A program made the position numbers and the translations under genes. Shown here one piece after another: positions 1 to 9,875 of a DNA stretch of 64,000 bases. This DNA comes from Brasilonema angustatum HA4187-MV1 (lineage in GTDB: Bacteria; Cyanobacteriota; Cyanobacteriia; Cyanobacteriales; Nostocaceae). The stretch covers positions 1-64,000 of the forward strand of contig JAHHGV010000041.1 in assembly GCA_019359695.1 (NCBI GenBank), read 5' to 3'. Below the pieces are notes generated by a model, which saw only the letters and a program-made list of their open reading frames with translations, made no database searches and had not been told where the DNA came from. Each line of letters begins with the position of its first letter. Position 1 is the stretch's first letter.

Positions 1-223
1 TGAACTCCCGGTCAATGTGATATTTTTTCTGTAACACTTCAAGTCTGCCTTACGATTGAGTACATTTTTTCCTATCTCAATCACTGTAAGGCTTTTGGGT
101 TTCGCACCGCGAACTAGTCTAAAGTCCAATTTTTTTGTAAGCGTTCAATGATTTGGCGTAAATCGCTCAATGCCAAGCCTCAAATAGTGGAAAATCGTTT
201 CCGAACTACTAATGCGATCCAAA

Positions 224-880
224 TTATTGAGCGGATACCTTTTTTTGAATATCTTGTTTGATAAGTTCAAGGTCAGTATAAGAGTCAGCAACCCTAATCA
301 GACTTTCATTAGTCATACAACCCAAACTAACAACTTCCACTTTAACTCCTCGGTAAGTAATGTTATCTACAGCATAAGCAAGGTCGCCATCTCCACTCAA
401 CAGAACTAAAGTGTCGCAGTACCTTGCTAGGGTCATCATATCGACAGCTATCTCTACATCCAAATCCGCTTTTTTAGAGCCATTAGGGAGCACAATGAGT
501 TCTTTACTCACTACACGATAGCCATTGCGACTCATCCACATCAAAAAACCTTGCTGTTTATCGTTCGTGTAATCAACACCTGTATAAAAGTAAGCCCTAA
601 GCAGTTGACGCTTTTTTGTTAGATAGCGCAGCAGTTTAGTGTAATCAATTTCAAGATTGAGGTGCATGGCTGAGTAAAACAAGTTTGCACCATCAATAAA
701 AATGGCAATACGCTGGTGTAGCTTGTTGTCTGGATTGTTTTGATCGCACGATCGCACAAGTTTTGCGCTTGCAATATCTGGTTTCTCAAATACAGAAAGC
801 TGTGTCATATTCAACAGTGGCTCAGGCTCCAACTTTAAGCGTCGTTGGTTATTATGCTGAGGTCGTGGAAGTAGCTCCAT
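224..880 (-). CDS. NYN-domain (LabA/DUF88-like) protein
   Basis: A 218-residue protein with a NYN (PIN-like) fold, a family of putative metal-dependent ribonucleases related to cyanobacterial LabA. The expected acidic motifs are visible: IFIDGANLF around residue 63, DLDVEIAVDMM around 140 and LLSGDGDLAYAV around 165. These are the usual positions of metal-binding aspartates. Residues 1-50 are a polar, poorly conserved extension, and Met25 is an alternative start. It stands alone, with no co-directional neighbour close by. A role in RNA turnover or circadian output is family inference only. Confidence 0.85.
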   Translation of the reverse strand: MELLPRPQHNNQRRLKLEPEPLLNMTQLSVFEKPDIASAKLVRSCDQNNPDNKLHQRIAIFIDGANLFYSAMHLNLEIDYTKLLRYLTKKRQLLRAYFYTGVDYTNDKQQGFLMWMSRNGYRVVSKELIVLPNGSKKADLDVEIAVDMMTLARYCDTLVLLSGDGDLAYAVDNITYRGVKVEVVSLGCMTNESLIRVADSYTDLELIKQDIQKKVSAQ

Positions 881-1560
881 GAAAATATGACTCCGAGCGT
901 GCGTGATTTTTATTAAAGATAGCGGTGAATATTATTCGACTCATGAATGAATAGATAGAGAAAACTAACAAATTAATATTTTCTTTATGTTCTACTATGC
1001 TTTGTCTTGCAAATCATCTAATTACGTACAATTCTTTACTTTTTGTAATCTTTCTTGTAAAAAAAGATAAAAAACTAAAAGATTGGTCAAAAATCTGTGA
1101 AGTTGATAGTAGGTTTGGTAGTGGGTCTTCACTGCGCTCACATACATAATCATTGGGTAAATCCTGCTCAAACAAAGCCACCGTCTATAATTGACGTCCT
1201 GCTTGAATCCACGCTTCGGGAGCACGCTCGGGTGCTTGTTTAAAACTCTGACAACAAACCCGACAGACAAGTGCGCCCAATTTTGCACTTTCGGCAATTT
1301 TGAGTAAGCTTAGTAAAGGGGTTGAACCTGTGTAAAACTGCAAAACTGCCACGAATAATCGTCGTGCCCTCATGGTGACCTGTGGCGACAGCTATAGTTT
1401 TATTGAGAAAAATCAGGCTATGGATGCCTCTGTTGCCATCGCATTGTCCATCCTCGCCCAGTTTTACATACTTTTTTTTGATCAAAGCCCGCAGAAGCAG
1501 AAATTATACTTAAATACCGGACTTGTCCGGCGTTGTATTAGTTTTATGGAGTAGAGGCTT
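881..1560. other. Intergenic region upstream of tatA
   Basis: About 680 bp without a gene I can support. Overlapping minus-strand frames of 60-90 codons occur between 1022 and 1485 but match no family I recognise and lack a convincing ribosome-binding site. The region could hold a decayed gene. The tatA promoter must lie in its right-hand part. Confidence 0.4.
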
Positions 1561-1734
1561 ATGTTTGGATTGGGATGGACGGAAGTAGGTGTCATTGTTT
1601 TGGTCGCTGTCGTGATTTTTGGACCAAAAAAAATTCCGGAGTTAGGCAGCGCACTGGGGAAAACTCTGCGGGGTTTTAAGGAAGAACTGAAAAATCCCAG
1701 TGAAGATACTAATCCGGAAGAAGAAAAACAATAG
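1561..1734 (+). CDS. tatA: Sec-independent translocase protein TatA
   Basis: A 57-residue protein below the usual ORF size cut-off. It has the TatA/TatE architecture: a short N-terminus (MFGLGWTEVGVI), one transmembrane helix (residues about 6-21), the hinge motif FGPKK, an amphipathic helix (IPELGSALGKTLRGFKEEL) and an acidic tail. TatA oligomerises in the thylakoid or plasma membrane with TatC to move folded twin-arginine substrates. It is at the short end of the family but nothing appears missing. No tatC lies nearby. Confidence 0.93.
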   Translation: MFGLGWTEVGVIVLVAVVIFGPKKIPELGSALGKTLRGFKEELKNPSEDTNPEEEKQ

Positions 1735-2085
1735 TTATTTGTCTTTTGTCATTTATCTTTACGTAATGACAAATCAACGGCACTCACTTCAAATCGGAAA
1801 ACCCCTATGGCGTCAGCCATAGGGATCGATATACCTGCTGCGGGAAAACCTGCTTGTGCTACAAGGGGGGCTTTGGGGTTCCCTCTGGGATTGGAGGGAG
1901 ACCCCCCTCCGGGCAAGACCTCCGCAGATCGCGTAGCGCTCCACCAGTCGCCGTGAGAGCGGAAAACCCCTATGGCTGACGCCACGCCTTACGGTGAGTC
2001 CAGCGCTGGATTCACGCCTGGGCGTACTGGCTCCCCTCCCGCACTTGGTGTTGTCGTCACCGCCTACAGTGCTGCCTGATTCGGA
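1735..2085. repeat. GC-rich dispersed repeat block 1
   Basis: A 350-bp spacer between tatA and cphA. From about 1795 to 2050 it is a mosaic of short GC-rich repeats. The module CCCCTATGG appears twice with flanking inverted GTCAGCC/GGCTGAC, and pieces such as GGCTCCCCTCCC and CCACGCCTTACGG recur, in either orientation, in the blocks near 9650, 34230 and 60090. Minus-strand frames through it are repeat translations, not a gene. Confidence 0.6.
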
Positions 2086-4785
2086 CTATAACAGCGTGTT
2101 GACTACAGAAGATTTCACCCCAATTTGAGAATCTATAGTAGACGGGTTGGTTTGCTGGAGTATCTCATCTTTGACGACTCCACGTGCTGTAATTAAGGCA
2201 ATAGCGCGGCTAATGCTTTCTGGCAAAATGACCACTAGACTGTTATCTGGAGCCATGTCCAATGCTCTGTTAACGGCTTCTGTTTCACTCAGAATTGTTT
2301 GATGCTGATAGTTGGGGTTAGTTTGCTTGATACCTTGAACAATTAAATCAGCAGCGCTACCGCGTGCTCGTCCCCTGGTGTCGTCATCTTCTTTGACGAT
2401 AATAGAGTCAAAAATTTCCGCTGCTAGTTTGCCAAGCATAACGAAATCTTCGTCGCGGCGATCGCCAGGCCCGCCAACAACTCCAATCCGTTTGCCAGAA
2501 ATCCAGTTGCGGACGAAAGCACCTAAGGCTTGATAACTAGCTGGGTTGTGGGCATAATCTACCAAAGCATGGTAGTTGCCCAAATTAAATAAATTCATTC
2601 GTCCCGGTGTTTGACTCACCGAAGCGCGAAAGGTATTTAAGCCAGCACGAATTTGTTCTATGCTCACATTTTGTACGAACGCTGCCAAAGAAGCTGCTAA
2701 AGCATTGGCGATCATAAACGGCGCACGTCCACCCATTGTCAGGGGTATATTTTCTGCCCGTTCAATCCGGTGTGTCCAATCACCTTTTAAGATTGACAGA
2801 TAGCCATTTTCATAGACTGCGGCTACTCCTCCTTTTTGAATGTGCTTTCGCACCAATTCCGATTCCGGATTCATAGTGAAGTAGGCAATATTGGCTTTTG
2901 TTTTTTCTGCCATAGCAGCAACTCTGTGATCATCAGCGTTAAGCACTGCGTAACCGTCAGGAAACACAGCTTCAGCGACCACACTCTTGAGATGCGCCAA
3001 CTGGTCAATAGTATCAATATCGCCTATGCCCAGGTGGTCAGAGGCAACGTTTAATATCACGCCCACGTTAGCGTTTTCAAAAGCCAGTCCAGACCGGAGA
3101 ATACCACCACGAGCAGTTTCCAGTACCGCCACTTCCACTGTTGGATCTTGCAGGATGAGTTGGGCACTTTGGGGGCCTGTATTGTCTCCTGACTCTACCA
3201 AGTAATCCCCGATATATGTCCCATCTGTCGTTGTATAACCTATGACTTTATTAGTCTGCTTAAAAATGTGTGCCAACAGCCGAGTCGTGGTAGTTTTGCC
3301 GTTAGTCCCCGTTACGGCAAGAATGGGTATATGACTGATTTTATCCGCTGGGAACAGCATATCTATGACTGCTCCTCCTACATTACGAGAGATCCCTTGA
3401 CTTGGAGCAACATGCATCCGGAATCCGGGAGCAGCATTAACTTCTACAATCACACCATCCATTTCTCGCAAGGGACGGCTAATATCCGCTGTGACAATAT
3501 CAATTCCTGCAATATCCAAACCGATAACTTTCACTATCCGTTGTGCCAGCCAAATATTTTCTGGATGAATTTCATCTGTACGGTCTATGGCACTGCCCCC
3601 TGTACTCAAGTTTGCCGTTGCCCGCAGATAGCAAATTTCGTTCTTAGGTAACACACTATTAAGAGTGAAACCTTGCTTTTCCATGAGTTGGTAGCTGGTA
3701 CGGTCGAGTTCAATTTTGGTGAGGACATTATCATGTCCTTCACCACGGTTTGGATCTTTGTTAGTTTGGTCAATGAGTTCAAAGATGGTAGATTTGCCAT
3801 TACCCACCACATGAGCTGGCACACGTTCAGAAACTGCCACAACTTTGCCATCCACCACCAGTACCCTGTGATCCCGCCCAGTGTAATACCGCTCAACAAT
3901 AATTGCTCGGGAAACCTGTCTTGCAGAATCGTAGGCAGCTTCCGCTTCTTCCCAGGAAGTGATATTGATGGAGATACCGCGTCCGTGATTGCCATCTAAA
4001 GGTTTGATGACAATAGGGTAGCCGCCAACGTATTCTATGGCTTCTTGTAAATCATCCAAGAAGTTGATGACGGTACCTCTTGGTACTGGGACTCCAGCGT
4101 TGGCAAGAACGCGTTTGGTGGCTTCTTTATCGCAGGCCAGTTCTACTCCCAGGATGCTGGTATTGTCTGTCATCGTCGCTTGTACCCGCTTTTGATTCAC
4201 GCCGTAGCCCAACTGAATCAAAAAGCGTGCGCCCAGTTGCATCCAAGGAATGCCTCTTTTTTCTGCTTCTTTGACAAGTGTTTCTGTACTCGGTCCTAAT
4301 GCCGCATCACGCCATAAGTCTTTCAGGTCTTGCAAATCTTGCTCTAACTCTGCCTTTGGATAACGACCCCGATCAACTATACTTTGGCATAGCCGCACTG
4401 CTGCTCTGCCAGCGTAGCGTCCCGCTTCCTCGTTCAGATACTCGAGCACTACCTGGTATACTCCCGATGTTGAAGTTTCTCGGGTCCGACCAAAGCCTAC
4501 GTTCATTCCAGTCAAATCTTGCAGTTCTAGGGCTACGTGTTCCACAACATGGCCCATCATGGTGCCTTCGCGCACTCGCATCAAAAAACCACCACGACAG
4601 CCCGGTGAGCAAAAATGACCTTCCAGACTGGGCAAAGCCTCCACTAATCCTTCATAGAAGCCGGGAATTTCGTTTGTGGGCGTCTCGGCAAGGTTTTCTA
4701 AATCGAGGCGCATGATAATTAGCTTGTGGCGTCGAATGCTCCAATAGTTGGGGCCGCGTAAGGTCTGGATCTTGAGGATTCTCAT
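2086..4785 (-). CDS. cphA: Cyanophycin synthetase
   Basis: 899 residues, the normal length for CphA. It makes cyanophycin (multi-L-arginyl-poly-L-aspartate), the cyanobacterial nitrogen store, by ATP-dependent addition of Asp to the backbone and Arg to side chains. The N-terminal domain starts MRILKIQTLRGPNYWS. A central ATP-grasp domain (about residues 215-480) carries the Asp-adding activity, and a C-terminal Mur-ligase-like domain starts with the P-loop GTNGKTTTTR near residue 490. All three parts are intact. It lies 195 bp downstream of cphB on the same strand, the common cphBA order. Confidence 0.97.
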   Translation of the reverse strand: MRILKIQTLRGPNYWSIRRHKLIIMRLDLENLAETPTNEIPGFYEGLVEALPSLEGHFCSPGCRGGFLMRVREGTMMGHVVEHVALELQDLTGMNVGFGRTRETSTSGVYQVVLEYLNEEAGRYAGRAAVRLCQSIVDRGRYPKAELEQDLQDLKDLWRDAALGPSTETLVKEAEKRGIPWMQLGARFLIQLGYGVNQKRVQATMTDNTSILGVELACDKEATKRVLANAGVPVPRGTVINFLDDLQEAIEYVGGYPIVIKPLDGNHGRGISINITSWEEAEAAYDSARQVSRAIIVERYYTGRDHRVLVVDGKVVAVSERVPAHVVGNGKSTIFELIDQTNKDPNRGEGHDNVLTKIELDRTSYQLMEKQGFTLNSVLPKNEICYLRATANLSTGGSAIDRTDEIHPENIWLAQRIVKVIGLDIAGIDIVTADISRPLREMDGVIVEVNAAPGFRMHVAPSQGISRNVGGAVIDMLFPADKISHIPILAVTGTNGKTTTTRLLAHIFKQTNKVIGYTTTDGTYIGDYLVESGDNTGPQSAQLILQDPTVEVAVLETARGGILRSGLAFENANVGVILNVASDHLGIGDIDTIDQLAHLKSVVAEAVFPDGYAVLNADDHRVAAMAEKTKANIAYFTMNPESELVRKHIQKGGVAAVYENGYLSILKGDWTHRIERAENIPLTMGGRAPFMIANALAASLAAFVQNVSIEQIRAGLNTFRASVSQTPGRMNLFNLGNYHALVDYAHNPASYQALGAFVRNWISGKRIGVVGGPGDRRDEDFVMLGKLAAEIFDSIIVKEDDDTRGRARGSAADLIVQGIKQTNPNYQHQTILSETEAVNRALDMAPDNSLVVILPESISRAIALITARGVVKDEILQQTNPSTIDSQIGVKSSVVNTLL

Positions 4786-4980
4786 GGGAAATAGGTAGAT
4801 GGAGATTCGGAACCAATATTCTAGTTTCTTACTGGAATTGACCGCTTAACTGTTCATAGTAAACAGTTTTTTCTTCTTAGATCGTATTATTCTCATTTTT
4901 TTGGCTGCAAGCAACCTAAAATCTAGCGGTCAATTCAGTGTTTGTTTCGCTTACTAATGTAACATCAGCTACTCATATCG

Positions 4981-5844
4981 TCAGCTGGAGACACGGTATA
5001 CAGCAGGTAATACTGTACGCTGATACATGTGATAACGATCACCATGACTGAGAAGATGCAGTCGTAGATTATGGATGTTTAAGGGTTCAGTTGCTCCGAC
5101 ATGTGGCTCATTCGTGTGAGTGACCTCAGTTGGATCTACAATCGTAACACTACCTTTGCCTAAGACTTGTAGCCACCCATCCCGCTCAAACATGGCACAT
5201 GTATCTTCGTCAATCCCAATCCCTAAACGATCTGGATGAGCTGCCAGCGCGCTCATCAGCCGCACCATACGATTGCGATTGTGGAAGTGTTGATCTACTA
5301 TCACCTCTGGGATCAATGCCAAACCTGTAGCCATATCCACTAGGGAGCGATTTGGCGATTCGCCGCTACCACCCCCTGCGATCATGTGATGCCCCATCAC
5401 AGCCGCTCCAGCACTCGTCCCTGCTACAGTGAGTTGTCCAGATCTAACGCGTTGCCGGATAATATCCATTGCTGGCGTATCAGATAGCACGCCACACAGA
5501 CGCAATTGGTCTCCCCCTGTCAGAAACACTCCTGTACAGTTTTCTAGAGATGTTTGGATGTAAGAATCTTTACATTGATCCCGTTCTCGAATGTCTAAGA
5601 TTTCGACTTTCTTAGCACCCATTTCTTCAAAAATACGAATATATCTACCACCTATGATGCTTGGTTCGCGTGAGGCAGACGGGATAATTGTAATATGGCC
5701 ATTGCCGGCACCAGACCGACTGACAAATGTCCGCAAAATTTCGCGTCCATGTACTTTGTCTTCTGCGCCTCCGATGACCATAACGGCGGTTTTAGTTGCT
5801 TGGGGTGTCCTCATTTCCAGCGATTTGACTTTTAATTGCGGCAT
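4981..5844 (-). CDS. cphB: Cyanophycinase
   Basis: Serine-type exopeptidase of family S51 that cuts cyanophycin into beta-Asp-Arg dipeptides. The nucleophile motif GTSAGAAVMG places the catalytic Ser at residue 144, and FLTGGDQLRL at about 108-117 is the conserved substrate-pocket segment. I start at 5844 (MPQLKVKSLEM, 287 residues) because a good Shine-Dalgarno (CAGGAGAAC) sits just upstream. An in-frame start 14 codons earlier gives 301 residues. It is followed by cphA, so synthesis and mobilisation are probably co-regulated. Confidence 0.95.
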   Translation of the reverse strand: MPQLKVKSLEMRTPQATKTAVMVIGGAEDKVHGREILRTFVSRSGAGNGHITIIPSASREPSIIGGRYIRIFEEMGAKKVEILDIRERDQCKDSYIQTSLENCTGVFLTGGDQLRLCGVLSDTPAMDIIRQRVRSGQLTVAGTSAGAAVMGHHMIAGGGSGESPNRSLVDMATGLALIPEVIVDQHFHNRNRMVRLMSALAAHPDRLGIGIDEDTCAMFERDGWLQVLGKGSVTIVDPTEVTHTNEPHVGATEPLNIHNLRLHLLSHGDRYHMYQRTVLPAVYRVSS

Positions 5845-6516
5845 TGTGTTTGTTCTCCTGTCAACAACTTCAGGTCCATTAAACAAGTTAGCTTTCGCCT
5901 GATTCTTTTTATGCTTTGCCTCTTATGGAGGACAGTGCTTCATGTACAAAATGCCTCAGTTTGTGGAATGTCCTTTGCCGTTCCTTTTGGGTTTGTTTTT
6001 TCACATTCGCTCCCAGTAGGGTATGGTACAGGGGCACAAAGCTTTGCGCCTCTGGGTCTATACGGGCGCAAGGAATTGCGCCCGTACTGGTGTAAGGTAA
6101 GAAGGTGATTTGAACACCTGTGTCCATGAAAATTTGGTTTGAAGTCTGTAAATTTGTTCATGAAGAAAAACAACGAGATTCTTTATTTCATACCCTGAGT
6201 TCATGTCTCTCGGGTTCCCTACCTCATACCACCAACACTTCACAGTGGAGGGAGAAAAGCAGATCTTGACACACTTTTTGCTGAGGCAAGCTAGATGCAT
6301 CGGAAGAAGTTGTTAACTCGGTTCAGTTTAATAATTTAAATGTAGATGTGACAATATTTAAACATAAATTAAGTAATTAGAAAAACTTGTGTTGACACGG
6401 AAAACCCAATACTTCCGGTACTTTGAGACACAATTGATGATGTTGATTTGTCTCGTGACACAACATCGTTTTCAAATCATCCAATTTTAGATTAGTGTCC
6501 TCCAATACGAAATACT
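5845..6516. other. Intergenic region between cphB and trmD
   Basis: About 670 bp between divergent genes, so it should hold both promoters. Two adjacent hairpins lie at 6022-6047 (CAGGGGC... arms) and 6061-6086. The second has an 11-bp perfect stem (TACGGGCGCAA/TTGCGCCCGTA) with a 4-nt loop. Neither is followed by a T-run, so they look like dispersed palindromes rather than terminators. Small minus-strand frames here are unsupported. Confidence 0.5.
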
Positions 6517-7221
6517 GTGCGCTTTGATATAGTTACGCTGTTTCCTGACTGTTTTACCTCTGTTCTCAATACCGGGCTGATAGGTAAGGCTTTGGCAAAG
6601 CAGATTGCCCAAGTGCATTTGATTAATCCACGGGACTTTACCACTGACAAGCACCGGAAAGTTGATGATGAACCTTACGGCGGTGGTGTGGGGATGCTGA
6701 TGAAGCCAGAACCTATCTTTGCTGCTGTAGAATCGCTGCCAGTTTTACATCGACGAGAGGTTATTATGATGAGTCCTCAAGGTCAAACGATGAATCAGCC
6801 ACTGTTACGAGAATTGGTAACGAATTATGATCAATTGGTAGTAATTTGTGGTCATTACGAAGGAGTGGATGAGCGAGTGCTGCATTTAGTTGACCGCGAG
6901 GTCTCTTTAGGGGATTTTATTCTGACTGGTGGGGAAATTCCAGCAATGGCATTAATGAATGGTGTCGTACGCCTCTTACCGGGAACAGTGGGTAAAGTCG
7001 AGTCCCTAACGGCAGAAAGCTTTGAAGAGGCATTGTTGGACTATCCCCAGTATACCCGTCCTGCGGTGTTTCGTGGCTGGAAAGTTCCTGAGGTCTTGCT
7101 TTCTGGCAATCATGCTGCAATTTCTAAGTGGCGTTATGAACAACAAATCACCAGAACACGCCTGCGCCGCCCTGATTTGTTCAAAAGTTGGAAAGAGAAG
7201 CACAGGGAGCACGAGGAGTAG
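6517..7221 (+). CDS. trmD: tRNA (guanine-N1-)-methyltransferase
   Basis: A 234-residue SPOUT enzyme that methylates G37 of tRNAs next to the anticodon, using S-adenosylmethionine, and so helps prevent frameshifting. Diagnostic segments are MRFDIVTLFPDCF at the N-terminus, DDEPYGGGVGML, the knot motifs GHYEGVDERV and SLGDFILTGGE, and the C-terminal RRPDLF segment. The start codon is GTG at 6517. It sits about 110 bp before ispF on the same strand. Confidence 0.96.
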   Translation: MRFDIVTLFPDCFTSVLNTGLIGKALAKQIAQVHLINPRDFTTDKHRKVDDEPYGGGVGMLMKPEPIFAAVESLPVLHRREVIMMSPQGQTMNQPLLRELVTNYDQLVVICGHYEGVDERVLHLVDREVSLGDFILTGGEIPAMALMNGVVRLLPGTVGKVESLTAESFEEALLDYPQYTRPAVFRGWKVPEVLLSGNHAAISKWRYEQQITRTRLRRPDLFKSWKEKHREHEE

Positions 7222-7280
7222 CGCAGAAATTATAACTCCCAATCCTCGCTTCGTTTTCTACCAAACTCTTGACTTGTGAG

Positions 7281-7326
7281 TACTAACTAATGACTAATGA
7301 CTAATGACTAATGACTAATGACTAAA
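7281..7326. repeat. Heptamer short tandem repeat (CTAATGA)n
   Basis: About six head-to-tail copies of a seven-base unit (CTAATGA) end only a few bases before the ispF start codon, occupying its leader and ribosome-binding region. It is of the short tandemly repeated repetitive (STRR) type known from filamentous cyanobacteria. The same TCATTAG/CTAATGA unit recurs in short runs near 9633-9650 and 9832-9850. Confidence 0.85.
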
Positions 7327-7328
7327 AA

Positions 7329-7823
7329 ATGAATATTCGTATTGGTAACGGCTACGATATCCACCGCTTGGTGAGCGATCGCCCCCTCATTCTAGGCGGA
7401 GTTCATATACCCCACTCCTTGGGTTTGCTAGGACACAGCGATGCTGATGTTCTGACACACGCGATCATGGATGCTATGCTGGGGGCGCTTTCTTTGGGGG
7501 ACATTGGACATTATTTTCCTCCCTCAGATCCCCAATGGGCAGGGGCAGATAGTTTGGTACTGTTGAGTCAAGTTCATCAGTTGGTTCGTCAACATGGTTG
7601 GCAAATAGGTAATGTTGACTCAGTGGTTGTGGCGGAACGCCCGAAATTGAAACCCCATATTGAGAAGATGCGGGAAACAATAGCGAAAGTTTTGCAACTG
7701 CAGCCAAATCAAGTTGGTGTCAAAGCGACTACCAACGAAAAACTTGGTCCTACTGGACGCGAGGAAGGTATTTGTGCGTATGCTGTGGTTTTGCTTGAGA
7801 AGTTGGAAAATTCTGCTTGCTGA
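7329..7823 (+). CDS. ispF: 2-C-methyl-D-erythritol 2,4-cyclodiphosphate synthase
   Basis: A 164-residue MEP-pathway enzyme that cyclises CDP-methylerythritol 2-phosphate to MEcPP with release of CMP. It supplies isoprenoids for carotenoids, phytol and quinones. GNGYDIHRL gives the zinc ligands Asp10 and His12, and [18 protein letters not shown] carries the third ligand and the trimer-core helix. The C-terminus has the family segment [24 protein letters not shown]. Length is normal. Confidence 0.96.
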   Translation: MNIRIGNGYDIHRLVSDRPLILGGVHIPHSLGLLGHSDADVLTHAIMDAMLGALSLGDIGHYFPPSDPQWAGADSLVLLSQVHQLVRQHGWQIGNVDSVVVAERPKLKPHIEKMRETIAKVLQLQPNQVGVKATTNEKLGPTGREEGICAYAVVLLEKLENSAC

Positions 7824-8109
7824 ATGAATTTGATCAAGAGTGGGGGGTGTAAAAGATCCCCCCGCCTGCGGCGACTCCCCTTAAAACTTCCATTCCGCAC
7901 CCGCTACTGTCACAATCGGTTTTTTCTGATTTGTCTCTACCACAAAGGCTGTATTTTATACAATTGTCGGGTAATTTGGGTTAGTGATCGCCAATTCAAA
8001 ATCTTCAAACGTCCAAAATTCGTAGTGTGACACTTTAGGGTGCGGAATGTGGGTTATATCCCAGCGCTAAACGGAGTACCGTTATAGCGTGGGGCTTACG
8101 GCGAAGAAG

Positions 8110-9090
8110 CTAAACTTTTATCGCTGCACGAAGTTCGTCGCGGTTATGCGGTGCATCAAAATCAATAATCGGTCCTTTCGGTACAATTCGAGTTGGGTTA
8201 ACCTTAGGATGACTTCTGTAATAATGCCGTTTGATGTGGTCCAGGTTACAAGTTTCTTTAACTCCTGGCTGTTGATAAAGGTCTTTGAGATAGTTCCACA
8301 GATTGGAATAATCTACAATCCGACGTAAGTTACATTTGAAATGTACATAATAAACCGCATCAAAGCGAAACAAGGTTGTAAACATACACCAGTCCGCCTC
8401 AGTGATTTGTTCACCACAAAGATAGCGCTGCTTTCCTAACACCTGCTCCCAGTGATCAAGAGCATCAAAAAGTTCGGTTACCGCTTCATCATAAGCTGAT
8501 TGCATTGTGGCGAAACCCGCGCGGTAAACACCATTATTTATCGGCTGGTAAATTGCATCAATAGTCTCGTCAATAACTTTTTGAAAATGTTCTGAATAAA
8601 AGTTTGCATCTTGTTTCGCGAAGGCATTAAACTCTGTATCTAACATCCGTATAATTTCGCGGGATTCGTTATTGACGATTGTCCCAGTTTGTGTATCCCA
8701 TAAAACTGGGACTGTCACCCGTCCACTATAGTTGGGATCAGCTTTGAGATAAACTTGCCAGAGATACTGAGTTCCATTGACTGTATCGGGAATGCTCCCT
8801 GGTTCATCAGAAAATTCCCAGCTGTTATCATGAATTTCTGCCGCTACCACGGACATGCTGATCACATCTTGCAACCCTTTCAATTGGCGCATAATAGCGG
8901 TGCGGTGTGCCCAAGGACACGCCCAGGAAATGTACAAGTGATAGCGCCCTGATTCTGCTTTAAATCCGCTAGAACCATCTGCTGTAATGTGGTTCCGGAA
9001 AGTTGTTGAAGGACGGAGAAATTTACCTTGTGAGTCTTCTTGCTCGCGAGAACTGACCCATTGACCATCCTTGAGGATTCCCAAGCCCAT
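8110..9090 (-). CDS. Glutathionyl-hydroquinone reductase (Xi-class GST, YqjG/ECM4 family)
   Basis: A 326-residue Xi-class glutathione transferase that reduces glutathionyl-hydroquinones using a second glutathione. The thioredoxin-like domain contains SWACPWAHR with the catalytic Cys58. The C-terminal helical domain holds the conserved YVHFKCNLRRIVDYSNLW and GVKETCNLDHIKRHYY segments, which separate this class from ordinary GSTs. It probably protects against quinone or oxidative stress. No operon partner is present. Confidence 0.93.
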   Translation of the reverse strand: MGLGILKDGQWVSSREQEDSQGKFLRPSTTFRNHITADGSSGFKAESGRYHLYISWACPWAHRTAIMRQLKGLQDVISMSVVAAEIHDNSWEFSDEPGSIPDTVNGTQYLWQVYLKADPNYSGRVTVPVLWDTQTGTIVNNESREIIRMLDTEFNAFAKQDANFYSEHFQKVIDETIDAIYQPINNGVYRAGFATMQSAYDEAVTELFDALDHWEQVLGKQRYLCGEQITEADWCMFTTLFRFDAVYYVHFKCNLRRIVDYSNLWNYLKDLYQQPGVKETCNLDHIKRHYYRSHPKVNPTRIVPKGPIIDFDAPHNRDELRAAIKV

Positions 9091-9220
9091 AAGTTTAGTT
9101 AGTAGTTAGTCCTTAATCACTACTAGTTATATTTAATAATCAACAATGGCATGAGTATCTTTAGATAGAACTACTAGCAGCATTGTAAATTGTTACTAAC
9201 AATGACTAACTTTTAACTAC

Positions 9221-9326
9221 TAAGTAGCTCAACATAAAAAACAGAAAATACGATTCTTGCGATTGCTTCGCTCCACTGCGTTTTGCTCGCAATGACATTT
9301 CACGTTTAATTTGGTTGAGCTACTTA
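9221..9326. mobile_element. Short MITE-like palindromic element
   Basis: A 106-bp segment bounded by a perfect 13-bp inverted repeat (TAAGTAGCTCAAC and GTTGAGCTACTTA). The interior contains ATTGCTTCGCTCCACTGCG and CTCGCAATGAC; close relatives lie near 19160-19200 and, more loosely, near 31870-31950. No coding capacity. It is best explained as a small non-autonomous or REP-like element between gatC and the GST gene. Confidence 0.6.
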
Positions 9327-9341
9327 ACCAATAAATCCTAA

Positions 9342-9632
9342 CTATTGCTCATTCAATATTTTAGGTACCTTAAAAAAGTTCCCTTCTTGTTCCGGCGCAC
9401 TCTCAAGAATATCTTCGCGGTTGGGATAAGCTTGTAAATCATCTGCTCGTGTCACATTCTTCACATCAATTGCTCGTAATGTTGGTGGCACATTATTCAC
9501 ATCCAATTCACTCAGCTGTTCAAAATAGTCAAGAATACTTCCCAACTGAGTTGTGAATTTCTCTTCTTCTTCAGACGTCAGCTCTAAACGCGCAAGATGA
9601 GCTACTTTATGAACTTGTTCACGGTCAATCAT
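9342..9632 (-). CDS. gatC: Aspartyl/glutamyl-tRNA amidotransferase subunit C
   Basis: A 96-residue GatC, the small clamp subunit of GatCAB that amidates Glu-tRNA(Gln), and Asp-tRNA(Asn) where needed. The sequence [26 protein letters not shown] is the classic N-terminus, followed by [15 protein letters not shown] and the extended C-terminal segment. It is isolated from gatA and gatB, as is usual in cyanobacteria. Confidence 0.95.
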   Translation of the reverse strand: MIDREQVHKVAHLARLELTSEEEEKFTTQLGSILDYFEQLSELDVNNVPPTLRAIDVKNVTRADDLQAYPNREDILESAPEQEGNFFKVPKILNEQ

Positions 9633-9875
9633 GGTTAGTCATTAGTCATTAGTGAGTCCAGCGCTCTTGGTAGGGGAGCCAGTGCTGATAGCAAAGCGTG
9701 TCCGCAGGACATAGACGGGTTTCCCGTCGCAGGATAAGAGCGTTGGGGTTCCCCCCCGTTATAGCACCTGGCGTTTTCCCTCCGTAGGCGACTGGCGTTA
9801 GCGCAGCGTGACCGCAGGTCATCCCCGAAGGGTCATTAGTCATTAGTATCATGACAAACGACTAACGACAAATTA
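9633..9875. repeat. GC-rich dispersed repeat block 2
   Basis: The spacer between ycf3 and gatC is almost wholly repeats: a TCATTAG heptamer run at each edge and a GC-rich core with GGGGAGCCAGTGC, ACCGCAGGTCAT and the phrase CACCTGGCGTTTTCCCTCCG. The last recurs nearly unchanged at about 60170-60190. A minus-strand frame through the block is not a gene. Confidence 0.65.

Noticed and set aside
1022-1485. Overlapping minus-strand frames upstream of tatA as a small gene
   Set aside because: No recognised family, no good ribosome-binding site, and several overlapping frames of similar length.
4278-4715. 145-codon frame antisense to cphA
   Set aside because: Shadow of the strongly conserved cyanophycin synthetase frame.
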